Of a DNA stretch of 7,533 bases, positions 1-6,021 are shown piece after piece. Made by a program: the position numbers and the translations under genes. Under the pieces are notes generated by a model. It searched no databases. It saw only the letters and a program-made list of their open reading frames with translations, and was not told the DNA's origin. This stretch comes from Desulfatitalea sp. Its GTDB lineage: Bacteria > Desulfobacterota > Desulfobacteria > Desulfobacterales > Desulfosarcinaceae. Location of the stretch: NCBI GenBank assembly GCA_013041835.1, contig JABDRH010000059.1, forward strand, positions 1-7,533, written 5' to 3'. Each line of letters begins with the position of its first letter. The stretch's first letter is position 1.

Positions 1-941
1 TGGGGGTTGATCCTTCCATCATCGATGGGCTCTCCCGGATCATAACCCAAAAGACGATACATATTGTCCGACAAGACAAACGCGCCGGTTTCGATATCCA
101 ATTTAAAATCACCAATTTTGGCGACGCGTTGGGCCTCGTTCAGACGGGCTTCGCTTTGTAGCAGCGCTTTTTGCGCCTGACGCTCCCGGGTCTGGTCCCG
201 AAACACGAGAACCACCCCGATGATCTGTCCTTTATCGTCCCTGATGGGGGCGCCCGAGTCGGCGATGGGGATCTCTGTGCCATCCCTGCTGACAAGCAGC
301 GTATCTTTGGCCATCCCGAGGACGTCCCCCTCCCGCAGCACTCTCGCCACCGGATCTTCCTGTTCACGGCGGTCATCTTCGTTGATGATCCGAAACACTT
401 CCGGCATCGGTCGGCCGACCACGTCTTCCTCCGGCCAACCGGTCAATCGCGCGGCCAATGGATTGATGAATACGACCTTGCCGTCCACATCGGTTGCAAT
501 GACACCGTCGCCGATGCTTTTCAAGGTGGTGTGCAACCATTGGTGGCTCTCGATGAGCTTACGCTCCGATGCTTGTTTATAAAGCGCGATTTCGATCGCT
601 GATTTCAAGTCCTTGTCGTCATAGGGCTTGACAATGTACCCGTAGGGTTCGGTGGCCTTGGCCCGATCGATGGTATCTTCATCGGCATAAGCCGTCAGGT
701 AGATGATAGGCGTTTGATAGTCCCGGCGCAATTGCGCGGCGGTGTCGATGCCGTTCATCCCCGCGCCCAACTGGATATCCATCAGGACCAGATCCGGCGG
801 CAGGCTCGCCGCCGCGGCAAGGGCCTTTTTACCGCTGGTGGCGATGGCCGAAACCGTGTAATTCATGCGAACAAGCTTGTTCTTCAGATCCTCGGCCACG
901 ATCCGATTGTCCTCAACAATCATGATGTTTGCGTTTCCCAT
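1..941 (-). CDS. REC-PAS-PAS signalling protein, 3' part beyond the window (partial)
   Basis: A cytoplasmic response-regulator-type protein, read to 313 codons before it leaves the window. Seen: a receiver domain at residues 5-118 with the acidic pair E10/D11, phospho-acceptor D55 (LVLMDIQ), T83 (YLTAY) and K105 (VKPY). A PAS domain follows at about 135-250 (SIGDGVIATD, INPLAARLTGW, ending VFRDQTRER), then a short helix and the start of a second PAS at about 275 (RVAKIGDFKLD). Known of the family: REC-PAS-PAS proteins usually end in a histidine kinase module or, less often, a GGDEF domain; which applies here cannot be seen. The chosen ATG at 941 has AAGGG nine bases upstream. An in-frame ATG at 950 overlaps the upstream kinase stop (ATGA) but its AAGGG abuts it with no spacer. 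Probable immediate partner: the HisKA_2 kinase encoded just upstream in the same transcript. Confidence 0.9.
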   Translation of the reverse strand, partial: MGNANIMIVEDNRIVAEDLKNKLVRMNYTVSAIATSGKKALAAAASLPPDLVLMDIQLGAGMNGIDTAAQLRRDYQTPIIYLTAYADEDTIDRAKATEPYGYIVKPYDDKDLKSAIEIALYKQASERKLIESHQWLHTTLKSIGDGVIATDVDGKVVFINPLAARLTGWPEEDVVGRPMPEVFRIINEDDRREQEDPVARVLREGDVLGMAKDTLLVSRDGTEIPIADSGAPIRDDKGQIIGVVLVFRDQTRERQAQKALLQSEARLNEAQRVAKIGDFKLDIETGAFVLSDNMYRLLGYDPGEPIDDGRINP

Positions 942-946
942 CGCAT

Positions 947-2314
947 TCATCCCTTATGTTCGGCAGTTAAAGGAAAACAAATCTGATAGGCCAGACCGTT
1001 GTCGCAACGGACGCTTAAGGTGCCATTGAGCTGGTCTTCCGAGAGTATGCGGACCAGTTGCAGCCCCAATCCTTCCGCGCCCACCGTGTTGGATGACGCG
1101 TCAAAGCCGATACCGTCATCCTGAACCGTGAGCCGGGCATTGTGATCGTCCGTTTTGCGCAATCCGATGTCGATGGTTCCGCTGCCGCGCCCGTTGAATG
1201 CGTGTTTCAAAGCGTTGGTGAACAGCTCGTTCACGATGAGCCCGCAGGCGATGACCGTATCGATATCCAGCGGCAGCGGTTCGATGTGAGTATGGACCGT
1301 AACGACAGGTTCAATACCGCTGTAAGCCTGTTTGATTTGTACGATCAATTCATTGAAATAGGAGCACAGATTCATGCTGGACAGATTGTCGGATTGGTAC
1401 AGGTTCTCATGAACCAGGCTCATCACCCTGATCCTGTTGATGCTTTCAAGGAGCGGCTGCCGCGACGCCTCATTTTCCATGTCGCTGATCTGGAGGCTGA
1501 TCATGCTGTTGATCATTTGCATGTTGTTTTTCACGCGATGGTGAATCTCTTTGAGCAGGACTTCCTTGTCTTTCAGGGACAGGGCCAACGCTTTTTGCGC
1601 CTGCTCGCGCTCGCGCACCTCGTCTTGAAGCTTCTGATTCGACTGCTGAAGGTGTTTGTTCTGATCGACCAGCTTATTGACCATGGGCGCGGTGATGTGC
1701 CGGAACAGCGTGGCGCCGATGACGATCAGCACCACCATGACCCCGATGATGATCAAGGCGGCGCGCACAAAGGGCGCCCGTACTTCCGACAGATCGATCT
1801 TGGCCACGATGCCCAGATCGAGTTCCTTGACCGGCTCGTGGGCGGCCAACACCGTCTCACCGCGATAATCGAGGCCGATGATCACCCCGGATTGCCCTGA
1901 AAGCGCCAATTTCATCGGTTCGGCCAAGCCGTCCTGCCAACTGACCGGGGCCGGATGATCGAGATCACCATGCCGGTGCTGCAGCAGAAAAATGATGTCG
2001 TCGTCTTGCCGGTGGGCCAAGGTGAACTCCCCGGTACCGCCCATCCCTTTGAATTCGCTTTGCGCAGCCTTGATTTGAGACAAGGTGGCCTCCCGCGGCC
2101 CTTCGGGGTAGGCGATGGCGTAAACACTATCGAAACGCGCGACGGCTTCGATCAGGCGCGCCTGACTCCGGGCAGCCTCCGCGAGCCGCTTCTCGGCCTG
2201 GGCCAATGCCGTGCGGTACAGTATCCACATGGAGGTGCCGGTCACGATGGTGCAGATCACAACCATGATCATGATTAAGATGATGAGCCTGTTGCGTTCA
2301 TTCATGGCATTCAT
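947..2314 (-). CDS. Membrane sensor histidine kinase, Cache-like sensor plus HisKA_2/HATPase
   Basis: A 455-residue inner-membrane sensor kinase. Seen: TM helix 1 at about 10-32, an extracytoplasmic segment at about 33-182, TM helix 2 at about 184-203, a coiled coil at about 213-253, then EIHHRVKNNMQMINSMISLQ with H258/H259, the HisKA_2 phospho-acceptor box. The ATPase domain follows with N-box NELFTNALKHAF (about 362-373), G1 DDGIGFD (399-405) and G2 GLGLQLV (415-421). The sensor segment ends with A-SGQSG, GLDYRG, VLAAHEPV and LGIVAKID, typical of Cache-type ligand-binding domains. Known: HisKA_2 kinases often signal to REC-PAS or stand-alone receivers; the adjacent overlapping REC-PAS gene fits. 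Start: ATG 2314 (or 2305) places the TM helix near the N-terminus, but neither has a clear Shine-Dalgarno. A TTG at 2455 would add 47 residues of unlikely composition. The ligand is unknown. Confidence 0.92.
   Translation of the reverse strand: MNAMNERNRLIILIMIMVVICTIVTGTSMWILYRTALAQAEKRLAEAARSQARLIEAVARFDSVYAIAYPEGPREATLSQIKAAQSEFKGMGGTGEFTLAHRQDDDIIFLLQHRHGDLDHPAPVSWQDGLAEPMKLALSGQSGVIIGLDYRGETVLAAHEPVKELDLGIVAKIDLSEVRAPFVRAALIIIGVMVVLIVIGATLFRHITAPMVNKLVDQNKHLQQSNQKLQDEVREREQAQKALALSLKDKEVLLKEIHHRVKNNMQMINSMISLQISDMENEASRQPLLESINRIRVMSLVHENLYQSDNLSSMNLCSYFNELIVQIKQAYSGIEPVVTVHTHIEPLPLDIDTVIACGLIVNELFTNALKHAFNGRGSGTIDIGLRKTDDHNARLTVQDDGIGFDASSNTVGAEGLGLQLVRILSEDQLNGTLSVRCDNGLAYQICFPLTAEHKG
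951..955 (-). promoter_or_regulatory. Ribosome binding site AAGGG inside the end of the kinase gene
   Basis: On the minus strand AAGGG forms the last codons of the kinase gene and lies nine bases before the ATG at 941. It touches the alternative ATG at 950 directly. The spacing favours 941 as the start of the REC-PAS gene. The stop/start overlap suggests translational coupling. Confidence 0.5.
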
Positions 2315-2484
2315 CGTCAAGGGTGCGCGAAAAAGACCAAACGTGTGTCGAATCGGCGATCTGGAACCAAATACCGGTATGATGCATCCAGTGGCGGTGC
2401 AAAATGACAAGGAAGGCGAAATGCGTCGAAGGGGTCGCAACAGATGCAAAGGCAAAGCCGCTGAATATCAGGTGAATAGATAAA

Positions 2485-2513
2485 ATCCTAAGATAAATCA
2501 GAAATAATAGCAA
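2485..2513 (-). promoter_or_regulatory. Weak sigma-70-like promoter candidate for the kinase operon
   Basis: Reading leftward, TTGCTA (2513-2508) and TAGGAT (2490-2485) are separated by 17 bases, each matching four of six consensus positions, in an AT-rich stretch. It would leave a leader of about 165 bases before the ATG at 2314. AT-rich DNA yields such matches by chance, so this is only a candidate. Confidence 0.3.
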
Positions 2514-2540
2514 TATGCAGATTCAGCCGCTCATTGGACC

Positions 2541-2568
2541 AGTGATAATGAATCACTGTTTTATCACT
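2541..2568. repeat. Three AGTGAT/ATCACT hexamers in 11-base register, candidate operator
   Basis: AGTGAT (2541-2546), ATCACT (2552-2557) and ATCACT (2563-2568) are separated by exactly five bases each, so successive copies are 11 bases apart, about one helical turn. The first pair is a perfect inverted repeat. The first and third also form a longer one, AGTGAT-AA with TT-ATCACT (8-base arms, 12-base loop). The array sits between the divergent operons and just upstream of the leftward promoter candidate, the place expected of a regulator site. The regulator is unknown, and no DNA-binding protein is encoded in the window. Confidence 0.5.
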
Positions 2569-2588
2569 ATCCTTTCATTGCTAAGTCG

Positions 2589-2617
2589 TTGGCCCGGATT
2601 GCCGATAAGTGTATGAG
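2589..2617 (+). promoter_or_regulatory. Very weak sigma-70-like promoter candidate for the rightward operon
   Basis: TTGGCC (2589-2594) and TATGAG (2612-2617) are separated by 17 bases, each matching four of six consensus positions. It lies just downstream of the hexamer array and would leave a leader of about 240 bases before the REC-HD gene. Offered only because this region must hold a rightward promoter if the operon starts at 2868 or 2680. Confidence 0.2.
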
Positions 2618-2679
2618 AACAAAGAGCATTATTTATCATTCGGAGGGTGGCGCAACCAATAGGGAACACAGGCAGGCGC

Positions 2680-2855
2680 ATGAAAAACAGTATCATTTGC
2701 AAGCATCCCGGTGATATCTTTGCCAGGAGCCGCGTGGACAAGGACACCGAACTTTTGCCATCGGCCTGCCTCTGTTCCGCGGCAAAGCCACCGCTGCATC
2801 GGAAACCCCGGAAAACCCGCATGACATGGGCGCAGTCTCGGCCGGCGCCTTGTAG
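2680..2855 (+). pseudogene. Possible small gene broken by a one-base loss in a T-run, unknown product
   Basis: Not a recognised family. From ATG 2680 the frame reads MKNSIICKHPGDIFARSRVD and on to KDTE, then degrades into a Cys/Pro/Arg/Ser-rich tail ending at 2871. Shifting by -1 at the CTTTTG run (2752-2757) gives a coherent continuation: FAIGLPLFRGKA, then TAASETPENPHD, then MGAVSAGAL and TAG at 2853-2855. That stop falls inside the AGGAG ribosome site of the next gene, a usual operon junction. Adding one T to the run would make a soluble protein of about 58 residues. The Shine-Dalgarno before 2680 is weak (AGG at 2670-2672, spacer 7). Alternatives: no gene at all, or the remnant of a longer one. 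The evidence is composition and context only. Confidence 0.33.
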
Positions 2856-2858
2856 GAG
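2854..2858 (+). promoter_or_regulatory. Ribosome binding site AGGAG for the REC-HD gene
   Basis: AGGAG lies nine bases before the ATG at 2868 and fixes that start. The TAG at 2853-2855, the putative stop of the upstream broken frame, overlaps it. Confidence 0.75.
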
Positions 2859-2867
2859 CCCGGCTTC

Positions 2868-4274
2868 ATGACAAGGTCCTATTCACATACCCTGCTGCTG
2901 GTGGACGATGAGCCGTCGATCCTCAACTCGCTCAAGCGTTTATTCCGCCGCCAGGGCTTTGATATCCTCAGCGCGGAAAGCGGCCAAGCGGCCCTTGAAA
3001 TCCTCGACCGCGATCCGGAGGCGGTATCGTTGATCATCAGCGACCAGCGCATGCCGGGCATGAGCGGTTCCGAATTTCTGGAGCAAGCCGCCCGGTTGGC
3101 GCCCGAGGCCATGCGCTTCACCCTCACCGGTCATGCCGATATCAATGCTGTCATCGACGCCGTGAACAAGGGCAAGATCCACCGCTACATGACCAAGCCG
3201 TGGAAAGATCAGGAGATCCTCGACCAGGTGAACGCGGCCTTGGATCAGGTGGAGTTGCGGCTGGAGAACCAGCGTTTAAAGGAACTGACCCAACGTCAGA
3301 ACCAGGAGCTGAGCGATCTGAACAAGGACCTGGAAAAAAAAGTCAATGAGCGCACCTGGGCCCTGCAGATTCAGATGAAACAGCTTAAATCGGTCAATCG
3401 TAGCCTGAACCAGGGACTCATGGAGACGGTGCGGCTGCTGTTGGCGCTGGCCTCTTCCAGCAATCCACGCCTGGGCACATACATGACCGAGACGGCCCAA
3501 CTGGCCCGGACACTGGCCAAGGCGGCCGGAATGGACGACGCCGGCCAGGATCTGGTGGAGATGGCGGGCCTGGTGCACGACATCGGCTTGTTGGGCATGC
3601 CCGAGAGCATCATCGAAAAAGATACGCGCATGATGACGAATGAAGAGCTGGAGACGTATCGCCGTCATCCATTGATCGCCGCCGTCTCGCTTTCAGCCGT
3701 CGAGCGGTTGCAGCCGGTGGCTGATCTGGTGCGGGCGCACCATGAATATGTGGACGGCAGTGGATTTCCCGACCGGCTGACCGGTGACCAGATCCCCCTG
3801 GGCGCCCGCATCCTGGCGGTGGCCGCCGGTTTCCAGACCATCGTGCACCTATGGCCCGAGAACATCCAGCGTTTGCTCGCCAATGCCCGGCGCTACCTGG
3901 ACGCGACCACGGTCAAGACCATGGATATCAGCGATCCTGACCTGCGCGAGGTGGTGGCCGAAAGAATCGTCTCCCTGGGCGCGGGCACGCGCTACGACCT
4001 GGGGGTGATGCGCCTGCTCATGCGGCAGACGGCCCATCTGCGAGCCAGCCAGGACGTGATAAACCTGCCGGTGCAAGCGCTGAAGGAGGGCATGGTGCTC
4101 ATGCAGGATCTGCGGCTTGGCGACGGACGCCTGCTGCTGGGCAAAGGCAGTGTGCTCAACGCCCGGTCGATACAGAGCCTGCAGGGCATCGGCGACCGCG
4201 ACATGATCGGCGGCACCATCGAAATCGCGGCACCGAACCTGTCCGATACACCGGTGGGGGAAAACCGATCATGA
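2868..4274 (+). CDS. Response regulator with degenerate HD-GYP-like output domain
   Basis: A 468-residue cytoplasmic protein. Receiver at 8-125: D13/D14, phospho-acceptor D59 (SDQRMPGMSG), T87, K110 (TKPW). A coiled coil (about 130-182, with LNKDLEKKVNERT) joins it to an HD-GYP-like domain at about 185-345. Retained: H237-D238 (VHDIG), H267 (RRHP), H291-H292 (RAHHEYVDGSG) and IPLGARIL (309-316). Changed from the family consensus: the early helix His aligns with Y205, the Lys of HDIGK is L241, GYP is GFP (299-301), and the late Asp of 'VADxxDA' is A320, with Q323 in place of the second Asp. HD-GYP enzymes hydrolyse cyclic-di-GMP; loss of two metal ligands suggests weak or no hydrolysis (inference). 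The C-terminal part (about 396-455, LPVQALKEGMVLMQDLRLGD then LLLGKG) resembles a 'GMVLaeDv..GrLLL.kG' extension seen in HD-type regulators. Overlaps the HDOD gene by ATGA. Confidence 0.9.
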   Translation: MTRSYSHTLLLVDDEPSILNSLKRLFRRQGFDILSAESGQAALEILDRDPEAVSLIISDQRMPGMSGSEFLEQAARLAPEAMRFTLTGHADINAVIDAVNKGKIHRYMTKPWKDQEILDQVNAALDQVELRLENQRLKELTQRQNQELSDLNKDLEKKVNERTWALQIQMKQLKSVNRSLNQGLMETVRLLLALASSSNPRLGTYMTETAQLARTLAKAAGMDDAGQDLVEMAGLVHDIGLLGMPESIIEKDTRMMTNEELETYRRHPLIAAVSLSAVERLQPVADLVRAHHEYVDGSGFPDRLTGDQIPLGARILAVAAGFQTIVHLWPENIQRLLANARRYLDATTVKTMDISDPDLREVVAERIVSLGAGTRYDLGVMRLLMRQTAHLRASQDVINLPVQALKEGMVLMQDLRLGDGRLLLGKGSVLNARSIQSLQGIGDRDMIGGTIEIAAPNLSDTPVGENRS

Positions 4275-5137
4275 ACCGCAGCCAGATGCAGGCCAAGCTT
4301 CAAGCGGTCAACAACCTGCCGACCCTTCCGGTGATCGCCATGGAGGTGAACCGGCTGTTGATGGATGCCGAATCGCCCATCGATGAACTGCTCGTCCTGC
4401 TGGAGCGGGACCCCACGCTGGTGATGAGAATTCTGCGGCTGGTCAACTCCTCGTTTTACGGATTCAAGAGCAAAGTCAACAACCTGCGCCACGCGGTGAC
4501 CCTGCTGGGCTACAATACCGTACGCAATGCCGTGGTGACGGTGGCGGTCATGGACACGCTCTCCCTGCAAAAGAGCATTCCCGGTTTTAACATCGATACC
4601 TTTTGGACCCATGCCATCGAGACCGCCGTGACGAGCCGTTATCTGGCCCAGCAAACCGGTTTGGTATCAGCGGATGATGCCTTTATCGCCGGCCTGCTGC
4701 ACGATATCGGCAAAGTGCTGCTGGCCAATTTCTTCCCAGACACACTGGTCCGGTTGCTGGACAACATTCAAAACAACGGACAGACGTTCCACTCAGCCGA
4801 ACGGAGTCTGAATCTTTGGCCCCACAGTCATATGGGCGGTTTTCTGGCCCAGCGATGGGCTTTGCCCGAAGAGCTGGTGCTGACCATCAAGCATCACCAT
4901 GCCGAAGCGTCAAATCCCAACATAACGAACATGACCACCATCATCGATGTGGCCAACCGGCTCGCACACATGATGAGCTGCCATGAGGGATACCATTTGG
5001 ACGTGGATCTCGATCAGCCCGCGGTCACCACGATCATGACCAAAGCCCTGGATAGCGATGGAAAATGGTATGCTGAAGTCAAACAGGCCACGCAGGAGGC
5101 CTGCAACTTTTTCAACAAAGGACAGGCCCATGACTGA
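4271..5137 (+). CDS. HDOD-domain protein with intact HDIGK motif
   Basis: A 288-residue single-domain protein, at the usual length for HDOD proteins. Seen: LPTLPVIAMEVNRLL near the N-terminus (16-30), the family hallmark ERDPTLVMRILRLVNSSFYG (45-64), AVTLLG (75-80), FWTHAI with H114, AGLLHDIGKVLLA with H144/D145 (140-152), HSHMGGFLAQRWALP (185-199) and IKHHHAE (206-212). HDOD domains are HD-superfamily folds that usually lack phosphohydrolase activity and serve in signal output or protein interaction. This one keeps more HD-type histidines than many, so metal binding is possible (inference). The start overlaps the REC-HD stop as ATGA, with GGTGGGGG about 11 bases upstream, which indicates translational coupling and probably a paired function. 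The last codons overlap the next gene by eight bases. Confidence 0.93.
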   Translation: MNRSQMQAKLQAVNNLPTLPVIAMEVNRLLMDAESPIDELLVLLERDPTLVMRILRLVNSSFYGFKSKVNNLRHAVTLLGYNTVRNAVVTVAVMDTLSLQKSIPGFNIDTFWTHAIETAVTSRYLAQQTGLVSADDAFIAGLLHDIGKVLLANFFPDTLVRLLDNIQNNGQTFHSAERSLNLWPHSHMGGFLAQRWALPEELVLTIKHHHAEASNPNITNMTTIIDVANRLAHMMSCHEGYHLDVDLDQPAVTTIMTKALDSDGKWYAEVKQATQEACNFFNKGQAHD

Positions 5138-6017
5138 CGCGGATCACACCGTTTTGTGCGTGGATGACGAGATCAATATCTTAAATGCGTTAAAACGCCT
5201 GTTGCGGCGGGAACCTTACCGCTTGCTGACGAGCACCAGCGGCGAGGAGGCCCTCGACCTTTTGGCCGGTAACAACGTGCAGGTCGTTATTTCCGACCAA
5301 CGCATGCCCAAAATGAGCGGCATCGATTTTCTGCGCAAGGTCAAAGAGCTCTACCCCCGCGTCATCCGCGTGATTCTGACCGGCTATACCGAAGTGGACA
5401 CCATTACTCAGTCCATCAACGAGGGGCATATCTACAAATTTTTCCTCAAACCGTGGAATGACCAGCATCTGACCCTGGAAATCCGGCAGGCCATCGAGCA
5501 GTACCAGCTCGTGGAAGACAACCAGCGCCTGTACGACATGACGGTGGAACAGAATGAAGAGCTGCGCCGGATCAATGAAAACCTGGAACAAATCGTGTCC
5601 GAGCGGACCGAGTCCCTTGAGCGGCAGAACCGGGTGTTGCAGCTTTCCCACGCCATCTTGGGGGATTTGCCGGTGCCCATCATCGGCATCAGCGCCGAGG
5701 GGATCGTCGTGTTGGTCAATAACGCCGTGCACGATCACTTCGGCGACAAACGCCTTTTCGCCCCTGGCGAATCCATCACCAAAGTGATCGGCAATTTGGA
5801 CGATCAGCGGCTTGCGCAGATGATTTACTCGGGCCAACGGCAGGAGTTTACAGCCGAAAGCATCAATGGTGCATTCGTCCCCCTGGTGCTGTGGCCGCTG
5901 TCCGGTCAATACGCCGGCAGCGGCGCCATATTGACGACCTTATCGTCCTGTTGCCCGAAATCGCTGGCCCCGAAATCCAAGACATCATCCCCGGAGATGA
6001 CCTTAGCTAAGGATTAG
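5130..6017 (+). CDS. REC-coiled coil-PAS response regulator, apparently frameshifted near its end
   Basis: Reads as 295 residues from ATG 5130. AAAGGA lies seven bases upstream; the longer frame from 5058 would start deep inside the HDOD gene. Receiver at 6-122: D12/D13, phospho-acceptor D56 (SDQRMPKMSG), T84 (LTGY), K107 (LKPWND). Coiled coil at about 128-172 (RRINENLEQIVSERTESL). PAS at about 173-268 (LPVPIIGISAEGIVVLVNNA). From about residue 268 the frame becomes Ser/Cys/Pro/Lys-rich (SSCCPKSLAPKSKTSSP). The -1 frame from 5930 instead reads IDDLIVLLPEIAG, PEIQDIIPGDDLS and TAA at 6008-6010, which looks like genuine protein. A single lost base near 5928-5932 would explain this, either as a mutation or as a sequence error. 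The receiver and linker closely resemble those of the REC-HD protein, so duplication of a REC module is likely. Output unknown. Confidence 0.85.
   Translation: MTDADHTVLCVDDEINILNALKRLLRREPYRLLTSTSGEEALDLLAGNNVQVVISDQRMPKMSGIDFLRKVKELYPRVIRVILTGYTEVDTITQSINEGHIYKFFLKPWNDQHLTLEIRQAIEQYQLVEDNQRLYDMTVEQNEELRRINENLEQIVSERTESLERQNRVLQLSHAILGDLPVPIIGISAEGIVVLVNNAVHDHFGDKRLFAPGESITKVIGNLDDQRLAQMIYSGQRQEFTAESINGAFVPLVLWPLSGQYAGSGAILTTLSSCCPKSLAPKSKTSSPEMTLAKD
6009..6013 (+). promoter_or_regulatory. Ribosome binding site AAGGA for the small REC gene
   Basis: AAGGA lies eight bases before the ATG at 6022. The TAA at 6008-6010, which ends the -1 frame of the preceding gene, overlaps it. This is a common stop/Shine-Dalgarno arrangement in compact operons. 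Confidence 0.7.
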
Positions 6018-6021
6018 CATT

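Larger units (their letters stand above)
2315..2867. other. Divergent intergenic region between the two operons
   Basis: About 550 bases separate the leftward kinase start from the rightward REC-HD start. The part at about 2460-2640 is clearly more AT-rich than the flanking genes, as expected for a promoter region. It contains a weak leftward promoter candidate, a three-copy hexamer array (2541-2568) and a weaker rightward promoter candidate. The part at 2680-2855 holds a possible broken small gene. I see no tRNA, no convincing riboswitch and no terminator hairpin with a T-run. Confidence 0.7.

Noticed and set aside
1142..1900. Open frame of 252 codons on the plus strand opposite the HisKA_2 kinase
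   Set aside because: His/Asp/Gln-rich antisense of a kinase with all catalytic boxes on the other strand.
2315..2455. Extension of the kinase to the TTG at 2455
   Set aside because: The added 47 residues have no domain character and would place the first TM helix unusually far from the N-terminus; no ribosome site precedes the TTG.
2588..2605. Possible sigma-54 promoter TTGGCCCGGATTGCC
   Set aside because: The GG and GC elements are separated by 8 bases instead of the required 10.
2800..2818. Near-tandem repeat CGGAAACCC / CGGAAAACCC
   Set aside because: Only two short imperfect copies; explained as low-level chance repetition within the possible broken coding frame.
2553..2822. Minus-strand open frame of 89 codons in the intergenic region
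   Set aside because: No Shine-Dalgarno, no motif, and it runs through the promoter-like AT-rich part and the hexamer array; composition does not suggest a protein.
2640..2867. Cyclic-di-GMP (GEMM) riboswitch suggested by GGGTGGCGCAACC and GCAAAGCCACC
   Set aside because: The conserved blocks are not in the right order or spacing, the first half with GGGCAAACC is missing, and the GCAAAGCC part fits better inside the putative broken coding frame.
3992..4654. Open frame of 220 codons on the minus strand across the REC-HD/HDOD junction
   Set aside because: It spans two well-supported plus-strand genes and shows no recognisable motif; antisense shadow.
5190..5909. Long open frame (239 codons) on the minus strand opposite the REC-PAS gene
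   Set aside because: The plus strand encodes clear REC and PAS motifs over the same bases. The antisense translation is His/Val/Asp/Gln-rich without family motifs, as expected of a shadow in GC-rich DNA.
5922..5940. Programmed -1 frameshifting at the end of the REC-PAS gene
   Set aside because: No X-XXY-YYZ heptamer or obvious downstream stimulatory hairpin is visible; a simple one-base loss is the more economical explanation.
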